From positions 32,854,727 to 32,918,726 of the forward strand of contig OX463842.1 in NCBI GenBank assembly GCA_949825065.1: DNA of 64,000 nt, read 5' to 3'. Of this stretch, positions 46,075 to 58,070 are shown one piece after another. The notes under the pieces were generated by a model, which had not been told where the DNA came from, did not search any database, and saw only the letters and a list, made by a program, of their open reading frames with translations. A program made the translations under genes and the position numbers. The stretch comes from Odontocerum albicorne. Its lineage: Eukaryota > Arthropoda > Insecta > Trichoptera > Odontoceridae. The number at the start of each line of letters is the position of its first letter. Positions within the stretch are counted from its first letter, which is position 1.

Positions 46075-47551
46075 TATTGTTTGTATATACTCGAACTCGT
46101 ACTATGGGGATCCAGAGTTTTGTATTTTTCGTTGTCATTAGGACTAAATTTTCGTTGCTAACTTCATTCTAAACGTGCTGAATGTATATTATTGTGAAAG
46201 GTTTAGTGCATTTTTGGTCATTATTTATCCAAATAGCTTGAACGGGATTTTAGCGTCATTTTGAAGATGGAACAAAATTGTTGTCTCAATATTTAGTGTT
46301 TTTTATAATACCGAGAATAAACATAGCCCTTTCGGCACTGGCCGCAAGAATCAGGTAGATTTTGTCTATGTGAAATAAAAGGATATTTTCCTGTTTATGA
46401 TACCCTATAGGTACTCTGACATTTTTCTCAAACAAATTGCATCATTCTGTTGGAAACATATCAGTTGACATCGCAAGTAAATAAATAAATAAATAGATAA
46501 ACTTTTTAACTAATAGTTTCGGAATCTCCTGGTCACGATCAAAGAAAGTGGTGTACAGTATATGTACATGATGCAGTAAGTGGTCGTGTGTGTCAAATGT
46601 GATTTAAAAAATCTGTAATTGTGATACGACACTCGACACACTAAAAATATCGAAAAGTGCCGTATAGGAGTATTTGGTGAAACTTGATTATGCGAATCGC
46701 TACGATGTTTGGATACCACGCGGTTTGTGGCTTATTTATTGTTGGAAGGAAATGATTACTACATGGCAATAAACCTGCCAAATTGAAATTTATACAACGA
46801 AAATATTATATAATACAATAAATACAATCGGGTAAAACCAACACATCGAAAATTTTCAGTCAGTGTTAGTCAAATGAATTTTCAAAAACTATTTTCTGGA
46901 AAGCAACTTGTAATCTAATAATATCATTTTGTCAATACAACCTTGCTATTTTTTACTGGTCTTTTTTTTCTCTCAAGTGGTGAATTACTCAAATCGACCT
47001 TAAATAGTTGAGAAATTTTATTTTGTAATATTCCGTTTCGTTTGTGAAAATATGGTTTACAGATTGATAAACTGTTAGATTTTACTATTCTTTGAAGCAA
47101 ATGTAGATTACACGATTATTACATTAAATTTTCCTGGCGCCATTTAGTGACCCAAGGTCACTCCATGGGCGGGTACTTTTCGTATAAATAAATATAGGTT
47201 TATTGATAGCAGCATAGTACAAACATATATAGAAATACATTCCGAAATCGCACATATATCTCAAGATAAAAAGCAAAAAATACATTTAAGAAAGAAGTTA
47301 TCAAAAGGTCTGGGCTCATCTCATAACATCCCCCCCGGTTGACATACACCCCACCACTATTTTGTGTAACAGGAGAAATCCTTGGAAATTGGATAAAAAA
47401 TATATATAGATAATATTCTCAAATACCTCTTTACTATTAACCCGCCTGTAATCCAGATAAAGTACTCGTATATTCCTCGTCTTGAGGTAAGCCACTCCTA
47501 AAGACCAATCGTGGGAGCCTGGTCTAGTTTTATAAATCCTATAGTAATCAT
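46075..47551. other. Intergenic, no gene seen
   Basis: 46735-46826 is a diverged 'ttggaaggaaatgatt' LINE/SINE tail. 46088-46101 holds TA-CTCGAACTCG-TA. 47330-47540 is less AT-rich ('taacatcccccccggttgac') and looks like part of an older repeat into which the hAT at 47552 inserted; it was not identified. Confidence 0.35.
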
Positions 47552-49741
47552 TAGAGATACGTGATTATCGCATTTTGCGATAAATGCGACATAGAAGCGA
47601 TAGAAGCGATAAATGCGATATAATTGCGAAATTTCGAATAGATGCGAAATTTTTAATATATTGATTTTGTTAAGAATGACTAAAGAGAAACCTCCCAGAG
47701 TCTATGGTCAACTCTTGTCTATTGTCTATGATGCCATATACTTAGGTTGGTACTTGTTTTGTGTCATTCACATGGTTGTGGCGTTAACAAATGCGTTTAA
47801 ACAAAACAGTGTTAAAGTATCCACTTGGTGAGTTTTTTACAATTTTAAAAATCTCACGTTTTAAAAATTTTTCCTCGTTTATTAAATAAAAAAACATATG
47901 TTTTTAGCCCCAAGAACATGGATCGAACATATATCAGTATTAAAGAGAGAGCTACAGCTTACAAAGCAGAAGGATTTTATATAAACGAAAAAAATATTTT
48001 AATATGCAGGCATTGCAATTGTCAGCTAGATTGGAAAAAGAAAGATAATTTAACCAAACATATAGAATCAAATGGACACAAGAAAAAAGTTTCAACATCT
48101 GCTACAAGTACTACTAGTCAATCGACAATACCAAAAATCATGGATAAAAGACATGAGAAATCTACATTTATAAAAAAACCGTCAGCATGTGCCTAAAAGC
48201 TAATATACCTCTGGAAAAGTTAAATCATCCTGCGGTGAGAGAATATTTTCGTGAATATGTGCAGGGATCTAGTGAATTGCCATGTGCAGATCAGCTACGA
48301 AGAACATATGTTCATGGAGCCGACATGAAGAGAGAAATTCTGGAAAATGTTAAAAACAAGCTTCTTGTAATGGTGGTCGATGAAACTTCAGACAAGATGG
48401 GACGCTGCGTGTTTGCCATTTTATTCAGAACAGTGTTACCTGCCAGTGAGCAAAATATCTACTTAGCATCATGTAATTTTTTGGATTCGGCAAATGCTAC
48501 TACATGCTTACAAACAATAGTAGATACTCTCAAAGACTATGAAATTTCATATTCAAATATAATAGGATTTGTTTCAGACTCAGCTCCTTATATGATTGCT
48601 TGCTATAAGTCTTAGCGTTTTAATTGGAAATAAAATGCTACATTTCCAGTGCTGGGCACACAAAATTAGTTAATTCATATCCTCATCTCCCGGCAGTATT
48701 ATTTCCGAGCCCAATTATAACCCGTTGGAAATCATGGTTCAAATCCGTCAAATATTTAGACACATACTTTGAGCCATTGATAGATTTTTTTAAAAGCTCA
48801 GATATAAAAAGTGTAGCAAAGGGAAGAATTATAGAGCTGTATGAATCTGATACAAATACATTAAAAATTCAATGTAAATTTGTTAGCGAGATATGCGATA
48901 AATTTATTAATTTAATTGATAAATTAGAAGGATCTTCGTACCCTTTTTCCCATTTATTGTGGGATGAAATTATGGGAATAAAAAATTCTCTCGGTTATAA
49001 CATAGGTGGTATTTTGCCTATGGAAACCCAGAAGCTACTTCTTGAAACAGATGAGCATACCAAACTAGAATTAATAGACATTCTTAAGTCGGTTTCCTGT
49101 AAAAGTTTATTAAAACTAGAGTCACATTTAAATAAAAATGAAACGAATGTGTTTTATGAAGCTTTAAATCATCTGTTCAATCCCCATGTAGCTGGAAGTA
49201 GATGTAATTTCCAAATTCATGAAACGATATCGGTAATAAGAAACTTACCTTTGTTTACAACATTAACAACCACTCAATGTTTAGAGGGGTATTCACATTT
49301 TTTTAATAATTTATCATGTAATATTAAAAGTGGGGTAAAAGTGGATATTCTTCAACTTTTACTTGCAACAAAGATGAAACATGAAGAATTCGGCAATGCT
49401 GCCCTTCAATCAATTTGGTGTCCTGCAAATAGCGTTGACGCAGAACGGTTTTTTAGTACGTACAATTTAATTGTTAACGATCGACGTACTAGGTTAAAAC
49501 AATCATCAATGGAAACATGCTCGATGATAAACTTTAATCATTATATAAAATTTAATCGGTGTATTCTTGTATTTCTATTTAATTTCTATTTTTTTATCAA
49601 TATATTGTACGAGTATATCGTTTGAAAATTATGTATAAATTGAACTTTTAACTTTGAATTCGTAATTAAGAAATAGATGCTAAAATTTGTCATTTTAAAC
49701 GCTATTTTTTTGAAAAATAGATGCTAAAATACGTGTCTCTA
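47552..49741 (+). mobile_element. Near full-length hAT element with TSD
   Basis: TIRs TAGAGATACGTGATTATCGC (left) and, reversed, TAGAGACACGTATTTTAGCA (right). Flanks gtaatcat (47544-47551) and gtaatcac (49742-49749) form an 8-bp duplication with one change. Subterminal 'gcgataaatgcgata' repeats lie at the left end. The interior carries a three-frame transposase pseudogene in + orientation. Confidence 0.9.
47918..49625 (+). pseudogene. hAT transposase, BED finger type, frameshifted
   Basis: Three open blocks in three frames. 47918-48196: MDRTYISIKERATAYKAEGF and the finger CRHCNCQLDWKKKDNLTKHI ESNGH, of the CGGBP1-like BED kind. 48187-48615: KANIPLEKLNHPAVREYF, then VMVVDETSDKMGR (DDE-region Asp) and IGFVSDSAPYM (second catalytic region). 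48624-49625: after a broken CWAHKI motif near 48650, VNSYPHLPAV, ITRWKSWFKSV, and the C-terminal SIWCPANSVDAERFFSTYN LIVNDRRTRL dimerisation block. The breaks are one shift near 48190 and one near 48668, so the decay looks recent. The start codon is the first ATG of the block. It is the most complete hAT in the window. Confidence 0.88.
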
Positions 49742-49749
49742 GTAATCAC

Positions 49750-50160
49750 CTTTCTTTTTTCTTCCACTCATTAAGAAAGTGGAGGTTAAATCAATGGCAT
49801 AGCCCTTCTTTATTAATTTCGGACTTTTCTATCATGTTTAACCTCCTTTTATTTCAATCTTAAGATGATCTTGTAGGACTTAGTCTTGTTTTGTTGCTAC
49901 CCGTTACATGTTTAACAACTAATTGAAAGAGTATAATAATTTGGTTAAGATTTTGAATTTAAAGGATGACATATGAAAAAACAATGGTGTTATAATACTA
50001 ATAAATAAACAAGAAAACAAACTTGAGTTGAAAATTTCAAAAATATATTTTAATTGAATGTAGGAGCAAAGTACACATGAAAGAGATATATTTTAAGTCT
50101 GAGAAAAAAATACATTATTGTTTATAAAACATGCATTGTATTAATAAACAAACAATACTA
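49750..50160. other. Right flank of the hAT, nothing recognised
   Basis: Probably continues the older repeat seen left of 47552 ('tttaacctccttttatttc'); no coding sequence. Confidence 0.3.
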
Positions 50161-50169
50161 CTGCAGCAC

Positions 50170-50300
50170 TCGAGTTCACAGTTCAATTCGATCCCTCTAA
50201 CACCCACACGATTTACACTAGAAGATCGAAATCTTCTTTATTTTTTTATAAGTGCGGCGTCACGTAGCGAAGAAGAAGGAACTGCCCTAAGGTACTCACC
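50170..50300 (-). repeat. LINE 3'-region copy shared with 27.7 kb
   Basis: 'gttcaattcgatccctctaa', 'acactagaagatcgaaatct' and 'cgaagaagaaggaactgcc' are inverted matches to 27660-27830. They lie just 3' (minus strand) of the LINE ORF relic below, supporting a LINE 3' UTR. Confidence 0.5.
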
Positions 50301-50498
50301 TGAGTGTTAAAAAAACTCCAGTGTCGACTCACCTGAGTGTTAAAAAAAGTGGCGACGACGTATTTAAGATCCCACGTCACGGGAAAAAGAAAATGACACG
50401 AGGTGCAGTAAATATACTTATAAAGCGGCTAAGGCCTGGAGTTCAAATAGCCTAGTAAGCTGTCAATACTTTCATAGAAAAGTTCGAATGCAGCAAAA

Positions 50499-50770
50499 CT
50501 ATAATTTGACGCCACTAGATCGAAATAGCCTATCAGTCGGAAGATGAACCGATGTAAGGCTGAGTAGAGACTTTCGGATATCATTGACTCGACTATCATC
50601 GTAGTACCAAAAATTTTGATCTACGGATCGATTCAGACTGCTGCTAAAATTACAATAGGGTGAAGGATCAAGATTGAAGTTTAAAAGTTTGTCATTAAAG
50701 CTCCTATGGCCAAAGAGAAATTGGGTAACCCGATAGCTTGGGTACACCCACAGGGAACCGAGGCACGCCT
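50499..50770 (-). pseudogene. LINE ORF2 C-terminal relic (RNase H end)
   Basis: The minus strand reads YPSYRVTQFLFGHRSFNDKL followed by LNFNLDPSPYCNF. 'R.TQ.LTGHG.F...L..F.L..SP.C' is the typical end of R1/I-type non-LTR polyproteins. Upstream a TAG (50769-50771) breaks the frame, and sequence to about 51700 may hold older, unreadable parts of the same element. Confidence 0.65.
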
Positions 50771-50774
50771 AGAT

Positions 50775-52384
50775 ACAAGGGAAAAATTTGAGTGTCAGTC
50801 TTACCACGTAGAATAACGACCATCGATGTTACCAAGGGTACAACTACGCCTCTAAGTCAGCCTTAAGAATCACGCGAAATGTAATTTTGGCAAGGGGTGA
50901 AGGCGGACGTCACCTATCCCCGCAGGTTGATCCTTACCAGGAAAAATAATCGCGGCGTGACGCTAAACCTCCAGATCCAACGGAGCGAGCTCCGTTAAGA
51001 CCGAGAGTGCTTCCGCCGAGTGTACCCTATAAGCCTTAGAAATAGCCATTAGCGCCCACCGTTGACCGCCGATCAGCATCATTTTGGTAACTGAGAGTCA
51101 ACTTCTGTGGACCGAACACCTGGATGCACAGTACACTATGCCCAAAATACTGTATTATAGTAGAGTCTGCTCGTACGGAACAGTAGGCCTCATTAGGACA
51201 TCCTGAAAAAGAAAGTGCAGGAGACCGTGCAAATGACCCCTTGAATAATACGCCGCAGGTTTTTTACGGAGTGATGTTTAGCATGTTCTTCGATCCTCAC
51301 TCACTATTCCAAGTCAAACAGACCGCTGAAAGGAACTTGATCAAGACCTTTATGTTTACAATGAGATATAGATGATAGCAATCTTTGATACTACCTAGAG
51401 AAGTGGAAGAGCTCTTCCATCTGAATTTTGATAAAAAAAAACTTTCACCCTAGTGATCGCAAACGATATAATGCAAACGAATGCTGATTTGATATCTAGA
51501 CCAGATGAAGACATATTACCGACGTTTTTAAAACATTGCTATTTCAACTTCAGAGTTTGTTTGTAGCTAACTTCGCCATACAACCTTTGACGACAAACAA
51601 TCACTGAAGATGAAAACTGCAACATTTATGAAACGTCGTCATCATAAGCCAAACCACGCGGTGCTACACTACAAAAAACCTTATACACCTGATACGAAGA
51701 ACCGCAATAGCCTCAAAACATATTTAACCTTTCACTCTCATCATGTGTATTATATTAAAAAAACTTAAGAAACATTGTTTAAACTTAAGAAACAAACAAG
51801 CACCTTTTATAAATACAATAGCTCTTAAATGCTTTTGATAATTACCAACCTTTGACAGCAACAACACGTTCAGAGCCGGCCAGTGATCCATTCACCCATT
51901 CAACAGTGATCGGAACTAATAAATAATGTTATGCAAAGCTATAATATAAGCCTTGACTGAACACTCACAAACACATTAAATGTTTTCAATCATATGAACT
52001 AAAATAAACTTTTTTTTCCTTTACACCTGATGAATTGTGCGTGCTACTCAGCATATATTGTAGATGATCTTAACTCACTTAATAAGTTTCAGTTTACCGC
52101 CTGGGATTCGCACATTGCTCTACCAAATATGTATGAAAAATTTACCAGAATTATAGCTAGAAGACATGATCCAAAAATCGAATGCAATGTTCCAAATAGT
52201 ACGTATATTTTCATGCGTCCTACGTTTATTTATTTATTTCATATACGAGTATTTATGCAGATGTTTGTTTACATTAAAAAACTGTACTAAGAATAATATC
52301 ATACAATTTTTTTAATGCAATCAAATTCAAGGTATCAAAAATATCAATTGTATGGAATGTTATTTCATATCTAGCGGGCTAGAG
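50775..52384. other. Intergenic, possible older LINE body
   Basis: 50775-51400 is richer in GC than the rest, which suits a LINE body, but no reverse-transcriptase motif could be read. 51720-52384 is AT-rich with nothing recognised. Confidence 0.3.
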
Positions 52385-52906
52385 CAGTGCTCCGCCACCT
52401 TTTCTCCCCTACGACACACCAAAATTCTTCCTAGAATTCCGCGGCACACCAAAAGCTAAAATATATAGGTAATAAATTGATACACAAATTTTACAATAAA
52501 TTTTGGTTTTTTATTTGAAAAGTATACTATACATACATAAAACTATAAATGTAAATTGCAAATGCAGTATAACGCATGCGCAAGAGTTTTCAGCGACGCG
52601 CATAAGGGTCATTTTTCTTTGTCTATGACTAATTTGGTGCGGCCATGGTGCGTATAAAGCACACTACGCAGTTTTCAACAGTTGGCACCAGACGCTGGGG
52701 GACCATTGAAAAATTATTTAGTTATAATAATTATTCTATACTACATTTTGAAAAATAGACAATATTATGAAAAATAATTTGTCATTGTGTATTAAATACA
52801 TAATGAAAAATTGTAAAATGTCAAATACATTGAATTTGACCGCGGCACACCTGTATCCGGCTCACGGCACACCAGTGTGCCACGGCACACCGGTTGCGGA
52901 GCACTG
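52385..52906. mobile_element. Non-autonomous hAT (MITE), perfect 8-bp TSD
   Basis: TIRs CAGTGCTCCGCCACC (left) and, reversed, CAGTGCTCCGCAACC (right), one mismatch. ggctagag on both sides (52377-52384, 52907-52914). Subterminal 'ggcacacc' units are repeated near both ends, several at the right. 522 bp with no coding sequence. TIRs of the CAGTG.TC..CAACC type are usual for hAT. Confidence 0.93.
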
Positions 52907-52914
52907 GGCTAGAG

Positions 52915-53781
52915 CATGATACACCAGATATTTAAAAAAAATATGCATTTAAATTCCCAATAGAGAACAACTGTTTAGATTAAATATAACATACATTCGT
53001 ATTCCTAAAAAAAATTCGACATACTGCTTCTGCCCACGATATATAAATATTACGATACAAATACTCGTATTAATGCAGCCATAAAACTTTTCATTATTCC
53101 GATTCATGCATAAATAGAATCTTGTAAAGAATGAACTTTCACTTTTCATATTTTCAATCACAAAAATATGAAAACGATTCGTTGCACAATAAACGCAGAT
53201 AACAAATAAAATAAAATAGTACCGATAAAAATGGAGGAGAAAGCAAATCTATGTTTTTTGTGGCCAACAAACAAAATTGTCAAGGCTTTTCTGCGTCATT
53301 CTCTTAACTTCCTCGGGAAATAAAAGAAATAAAAAGAAAAATTTGCTACTTGAACTTCACGTCAAATAAAATAAAATGGTCATGCGTCATTTGAACCTAA
53401 ATAGACATTCAAATTAATGGTTCATGACAATTATTATGGCTTATTCAGCGAACATATTACATTAACGCGTTAAACTTTACGTAACGTAAGTTGGTATTAA
53501 CTAATAAGGCATTCATAAATGATACCTCGTTAAGTAGCAGTGGCTGACAGAAAAGCGGGTTTGGAGTTAGCATTGTCAAGTTAATAACACTTATATTAAC
53601 CTCAATAAGGGAAAAAAATACTGAAACAAACCAATCCCCCTAACACCCCCCCCCCCCCATTAAAACAGCCTGGGAACAAAATAATCAATCATCCTCTCCC
53701 CTTCGTTTTGTCATAAACTTATATAGGTTGATGATAATAATGTAATTTTAAAAAAACTTCATATTTTACAGTCATTAAATA
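52915..53781. other. Intergenic, nothing recognised
   Basis: AT-rich, with a run of 13 C at 53646-53658 just before the mariner. TACTCGTA at 53062. Confidence 0.35.
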
Positions 53782-54917
53782 TTAGGTTGTCCGGACGAAA
53801 ATGACGTATTTTGCATGGTAATTTTTTAACATCAGTTGTGTTCCAGTCTTTGACCTACAAGACGTGTTTTGTGTTTTATTCATCAGTTGACATCTGGAGA
53901 ACGTTATTTTAGTGAAAATCCGAACGTGGGCTAAGATGGAGAGTTATATACCTGACAAACAATTTATGCGAAATTGCATGTTGTACGAATACTGTCGAAT
54001 AAATAATGCAACTAAGAACATTTGACACATTTAGAGAATGTTTAACTTTTCGGCAATGACAAAGGTGGTTTAAACAATTAAAAAGTGGTGATTTTAATCT
54101 AAAAAACAATCCTCGAAGTGAAAAAGTAGTGAAAGGGGATGATGACGTATTGCGTACAGAAATCGAATCAAATTCAACACTGACTATACGACAATTAGCT
54201 GACAAGCTTGGATAGTCAAAATCTAGTGTGCAAGAACATCTGAAAAAAAATCGGCAAGATTGTAAAGCAGGGTATGTATACCGCACGATCTGACGGATGA
54301 AACCAAAGCGGTACGCTATCGTGAAGATTTAATCGAAAAAGAGACTAACACTCCGTTTTTACACCATTTAGTGACCGGAGTCGAAAAGTGGGTGCTATAT
54401 TCGAACCAACGACATAAACGCCAATGGCTTTCATAGGAGCAGGTAGCAAAACCGACTCCTCGACCGGGTCTAACTGTAATAAAAGTGCTTTTGAGTGTAT
54501 GGTGGGATGCAAAAGTCATATATCATATAGACATTCAATTTTGTTGCAACACGACAACGCCCGACCCCATACATCGAATATGACTGAAAATAAAATAAAG
54601 GAGCTTGGGCGGAAAACTATTATTCACCCACCATATAGTCCCGATTTGGCTCCTTCAGTTTATCATTTATTTAGGTCTATACAGCACTATTTAGCTGGAA
54701 AAAATCGCACTTTAGAAGTGAAAAAAGGCATCCACGAATATTTTGCATCCAAATCTACTAAATTTTATTCTGACGGTATTAAAAAGTTGTTAAATAGATG
54801 GAAGAAGGTTGTGTCTACCGAAGGAGAATATATTGTATCGATGTAATAATAAAATAATAAAAAAAAATCGATCTACCTCTTTCATTTAAAAAACGATATT
54901 TTCGTCCGGACAACTAA
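53782..54917 (+). mobile_element. Decayed mariner element (first copy)
   Basis: TIRs TTAGGTTGTCCGGACGAAAA (left) and, reversed, TTAGTTGTCCGGACGAAAAT (right) with TA on both sides (53780-53781, 54918-54919). About 1.14 kb. The whole mariner layout is kept but the gene is broken many times. Confidence 0.92.
53937..54846 (+). pseudogene. Mariner transposase relic, catalytic Asp lost
   Basis: The N-terminal half is split by stops and shifts: MESYIPDKQFMRNCMLYEYC, then QRWFKQLKSGDFNLKNNPRS, DDDVLRTEIESNSTLTIRQL ADKLG (helix-turn-helix region). The C-terminal half is open from 54424: LLQHDNARPHTS (second Asp region) and HPPYSPDLAPSVYHLFRSIQ HYLAGK. In mariners the third Asp is in YSPDLAPSD; here that position is Val. 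The middle, with the first catalytic Asp (ETW region), is missing. Confidence 0.85.
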
Positions 54918-55535
54918 TATTGTTGGTACCTCATTGTTAACTCAAACGCTCTTTTTCACTACATTGAATATGCCACGTAAATTAGTTACACTTAAAATAA
55001 AATAAAAGCGAATCATTCTAGAAATATTAAGTCAAGTGGCCAAGAAAGTTTCAGGTGTGTATCATCAAACAATAACAAAATGTTTGAGGTTCACAAATAA
55101 CACACATAAATACTTGACCAACTTGGTGATTCTATGTTTGCAGACCTCGATCAAAAAATAAACAAGAATTTTTACAAATAAGCATACATATTATGGCACA
55201 TTACAAGAAGGAAACAAGTATAAAATGTATCTTTGGTCATCAAATGATCTAGGCTTGAAGCAAACATCAAAGAATGGAAACAAAATATTTTACACCAGGC
55301 ACGTTTCATAGAACGTCGAATGAAAAATACGTTAAAATTTTATATGAATCAAAATAATTAATGTATATATACATACATATATACACAAGATCCAACACAA
55401 AACAAAGACATGTTTTGCCTTGTTGGTATGTAAAATACATTAAACCTTCAAGTTTCGTGAGTAATTGATTGTATAAAAACAGCGCGTAAAAGAAAACCTC
55501 TTAAATAGAGCCATTTAATGCTATATTAAATAATA
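54918..55535. other. Spacer between mariners
   Basis: No gene or element recognised. Confidence 0.35.
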
Positions 55536-56821
55536 GGTTAGTCAATAAGTTTTGAAAGCGACATCTATGGAGCAGTAAAAAAACCAAAATTTCTACGCCA
55601 TTTTAATATTTCATCTTTCATAAGAACGTACTCAAAATTTCAATTCGATCTGTCAATTTATTCTTTGTTTACAAGCCATTTGAAGTTGACGTGTCAGTGT
55701 ATTTTTTAACAATGGAAAAATCCGAATATCGTGCAGTGATTAAATTCTTTGTTTTGGAAGGTTTATCGGCTACTGAGATCCATGCAAAGATAGTGAAAGT
55801 ATTAAAGGAGTCTTCTCCTTCATTTCCAGCCGTTCACCGATGGGTTTTGGAGTTTAAGCGTGGCCGTACAAGCGTTGAAGACGATCCACGCTCAGGACGT
55901 CTAAAAAGTGCATCAACACCAGAAATCATAGCGAAAATACAGGATATGATTTTGGAAGATCATCGATCGACTGTGGATGTGATAGCTGACACCATATGCA
56001 TCTCACATGGAACAACATGGCATATTTTGGCTGAAGTTTTGGGTTTCAAAAAACTGTGTGCACAATGGGTGCCGCATTTGCTAAAAATGCAACAAAAACA
56101 CGTTCGAATGCGACTTTCTGAGCAACATTTGGAGCAATTTCGAAATGATAAAAAGGATTTTCTGCATCGATTCATCACTATAGATGAGACTTGGGTCTAC
56201 CACCATGATCCTGAATCAAAGCAAGAGGCTAAAGAGTGGTGTGAACCAGGCACTTTGGCTCCGAAGCGAGTTCGTGTCCAGAAATCGGGCAAGAAGGTGT
56301 TAGCGTCAGTTTTTTGGGATGCAAAAGGAATTTTATTGATAGATTATCTCCAAACTGGTAAGACAATCAACTCTGATTATTTTGTGACCTTTTGGACCAG
56401 TTGGATGAAAAAATTTGTGAAAAAAGACCCGGTTTGCAGAAGAAAAAAATCATTTTTCATCAAGACAATGCACCTGCTCACACAGCTCAAAAAACCATCG
56501 CGAAAATCAGTGAATTGGGGTACGAATTGTAGCAGCATCCACCCTATTCGCCAGATTTAGCTCCTTCTGACTTCTGGCTGTTCTCACACCTCAAAAAATT
56601 CCTTCGTGGAAAGCATTTTTCATCAAACGAAGAGGTTATAGCCGTCGTAGAGGAGTATTTTGCAGGCCTTCCAGAAAGTCACTTCCGTGATGGGACAACA
56701 AAGTTGGAAGATCGTTGGACCAAGTGTATTGATCTTATGGGAGACTATACTGAGCAATAAAAGTGATTTCCCCCCCAAAAAAATGTATTTTCATTTCCGC
56801 TTTCAAAACTTTTTGACTAAC
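55536..56821 (+). mobile_element. Mariner element, almost intact (second copy)
   Basis: Left GGTTAGTCAATAAGTTTTGA and right (reversed) GTTAGTCAAAAAGTTTTGAA TIRs, with TA on both sides. Total length 1286 bp, close to full-length irritans-type mariners. It lies 0.6 kb from the first copy but has different TIRs, so it is a separate family. Confidence 0.9.
55712..56760 (+). pseudogene. Mariner transposase with two lesions
   Basis: Start chosen at the ATG 55712 (MEKSEYRAVIKFFVLEGLSA). Helix-turn-helix region VHRWVLEFKRGRTSVEDDPR SGR; first catalytic region TIDETWVYHHDPES; then KVLASVFWDAKGILLIDYL. A one-base length change in the A-run at about 56442-56449 shifts the frame. In the shifted frame HQDNAPAHTAQKTIAKISEL, one TAG (56530-56532), HPPYSPDLAPSDFWLFSHLK and the end DLMGDYTEQ, TAA at 56758-56760. 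All three catalytic regions are readable (D, D, D34 spacing type). Two lesions only, so a young copy of the irritans-like group. Confidence 0.92.
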
Positions 56822-56824
56822 TAG

Positions 56825-58070
56825 TAGATGCTAGTTAAGAAAGCTTTAGCTATATTTTAATAAGTATACAAATTATTACAGATAACTAATATAACACACA
56901 TTTTGATGAGAGCTATACTATGTATTTGTACGCAGAAAAAAATACAAGTACAGTATGTACAATTGGATGTACCCATTCATTCAAAAATTAATCTCACAGA
57001 TGAATATTCCATTATTTCTATTGTCACTCTTACAGTTGAAGCGCTTTTAATTGTCGGTGATGATGGCATAAAGAATATGCCATTAGTCAGCTGCTTGACT
57101 GTCTTTTTCTGTTCCTCTGGTTCTTAACAGAATAAACCATGTTAAAGTATATCCGCGTAAATAAAGGCCGTGTAAATGGGGAGATTACTACACAAGCAAA
57201 ACTATTCAGCGGGTATTGTATTTTATGGATAATTTTAAATTTAATTAGTATAAAATTAATATAAAATTAACAAAAAATTATAATTGAATTTAATTCCTTA
57301 TAAACCTATATTCACATATATCTACAGATGTGGGTTTAATCATCTTGCATATACGAGTATACGTGTCATAAACATGTATTTTCATACGTACTTTTATAAT
57401 GCTCAACATGTTTATTCTATAAAAAAAAATATTTTTTTAATTATTTTGAATGTACTTAGCATTTCCTGCAACTGGTGTTAAAAAATGTTCTACAAATCGG
57501 TGAATGTATTTCTACATTACAATTTCAATATCTCCACGCATTAACAATAAATTGGTTCATTGGGCGCCTTGTTTCGGAACCACAAAATCAGTGATGTAGA
57601 AAAAAATTGCAACTCTTGGGAAAATAAAACAGATCTTCTTTTAGCTAACTGCTCAAGGTACGATGACTGCAGAAATAGAGCGTATTGTTTGCAAAACTTG
57701 CCTCATTTTCCACCATGGTATGACGCAGCTGACTTTCTTGGAAAGAGTTAAGCCATAATTAATTTCAATTAAAGAAAGGCAGGCGGACTTTTGTGGTGGT
57801 TCCATCAACTACAAAAAATACAAATTATACAGCATCAAACAAAAAGCACTCAAAGAATTTCGTACTGCCATGTTTCACCATAATTTCTTCTGGTGATTGT
57901 GTTTCTTACCAAAAGTAATTAAAGAAAAATAAACTAGATTTGAGAAGGGTTTTATGGTCGTAAATAATTCTTATTTCATTATTTTGTTTTTTCTCTCACA
58001 CGTGTTATAATATTATTGAAAGCTAAAATTTCCATTATTAATCCGACCATCAAATAAGTAGAGATTCTTC
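56825..58070. other. Intergenic, nothing firmly recognised
   Basis: One open frame at 57551-57751 with clustered Cys (NCSRYDDCRNRAYCLQNLPH FPPW) is described under findings. TACGAGTA at 57352. Confidence 0.35.

Noticed and set aside
50924..50940. 'caggttgatccttacca' resembling the start of 18S rRNA
   Set aside because: Only about 15 bases match loosely; flanking sequence shows no rRNA similarity.
53646..53658. Run of 13 C as a G-quadruplex candidate
   Set aside because: A single homopolymer run without the spaced pattern; probably simple slippage.
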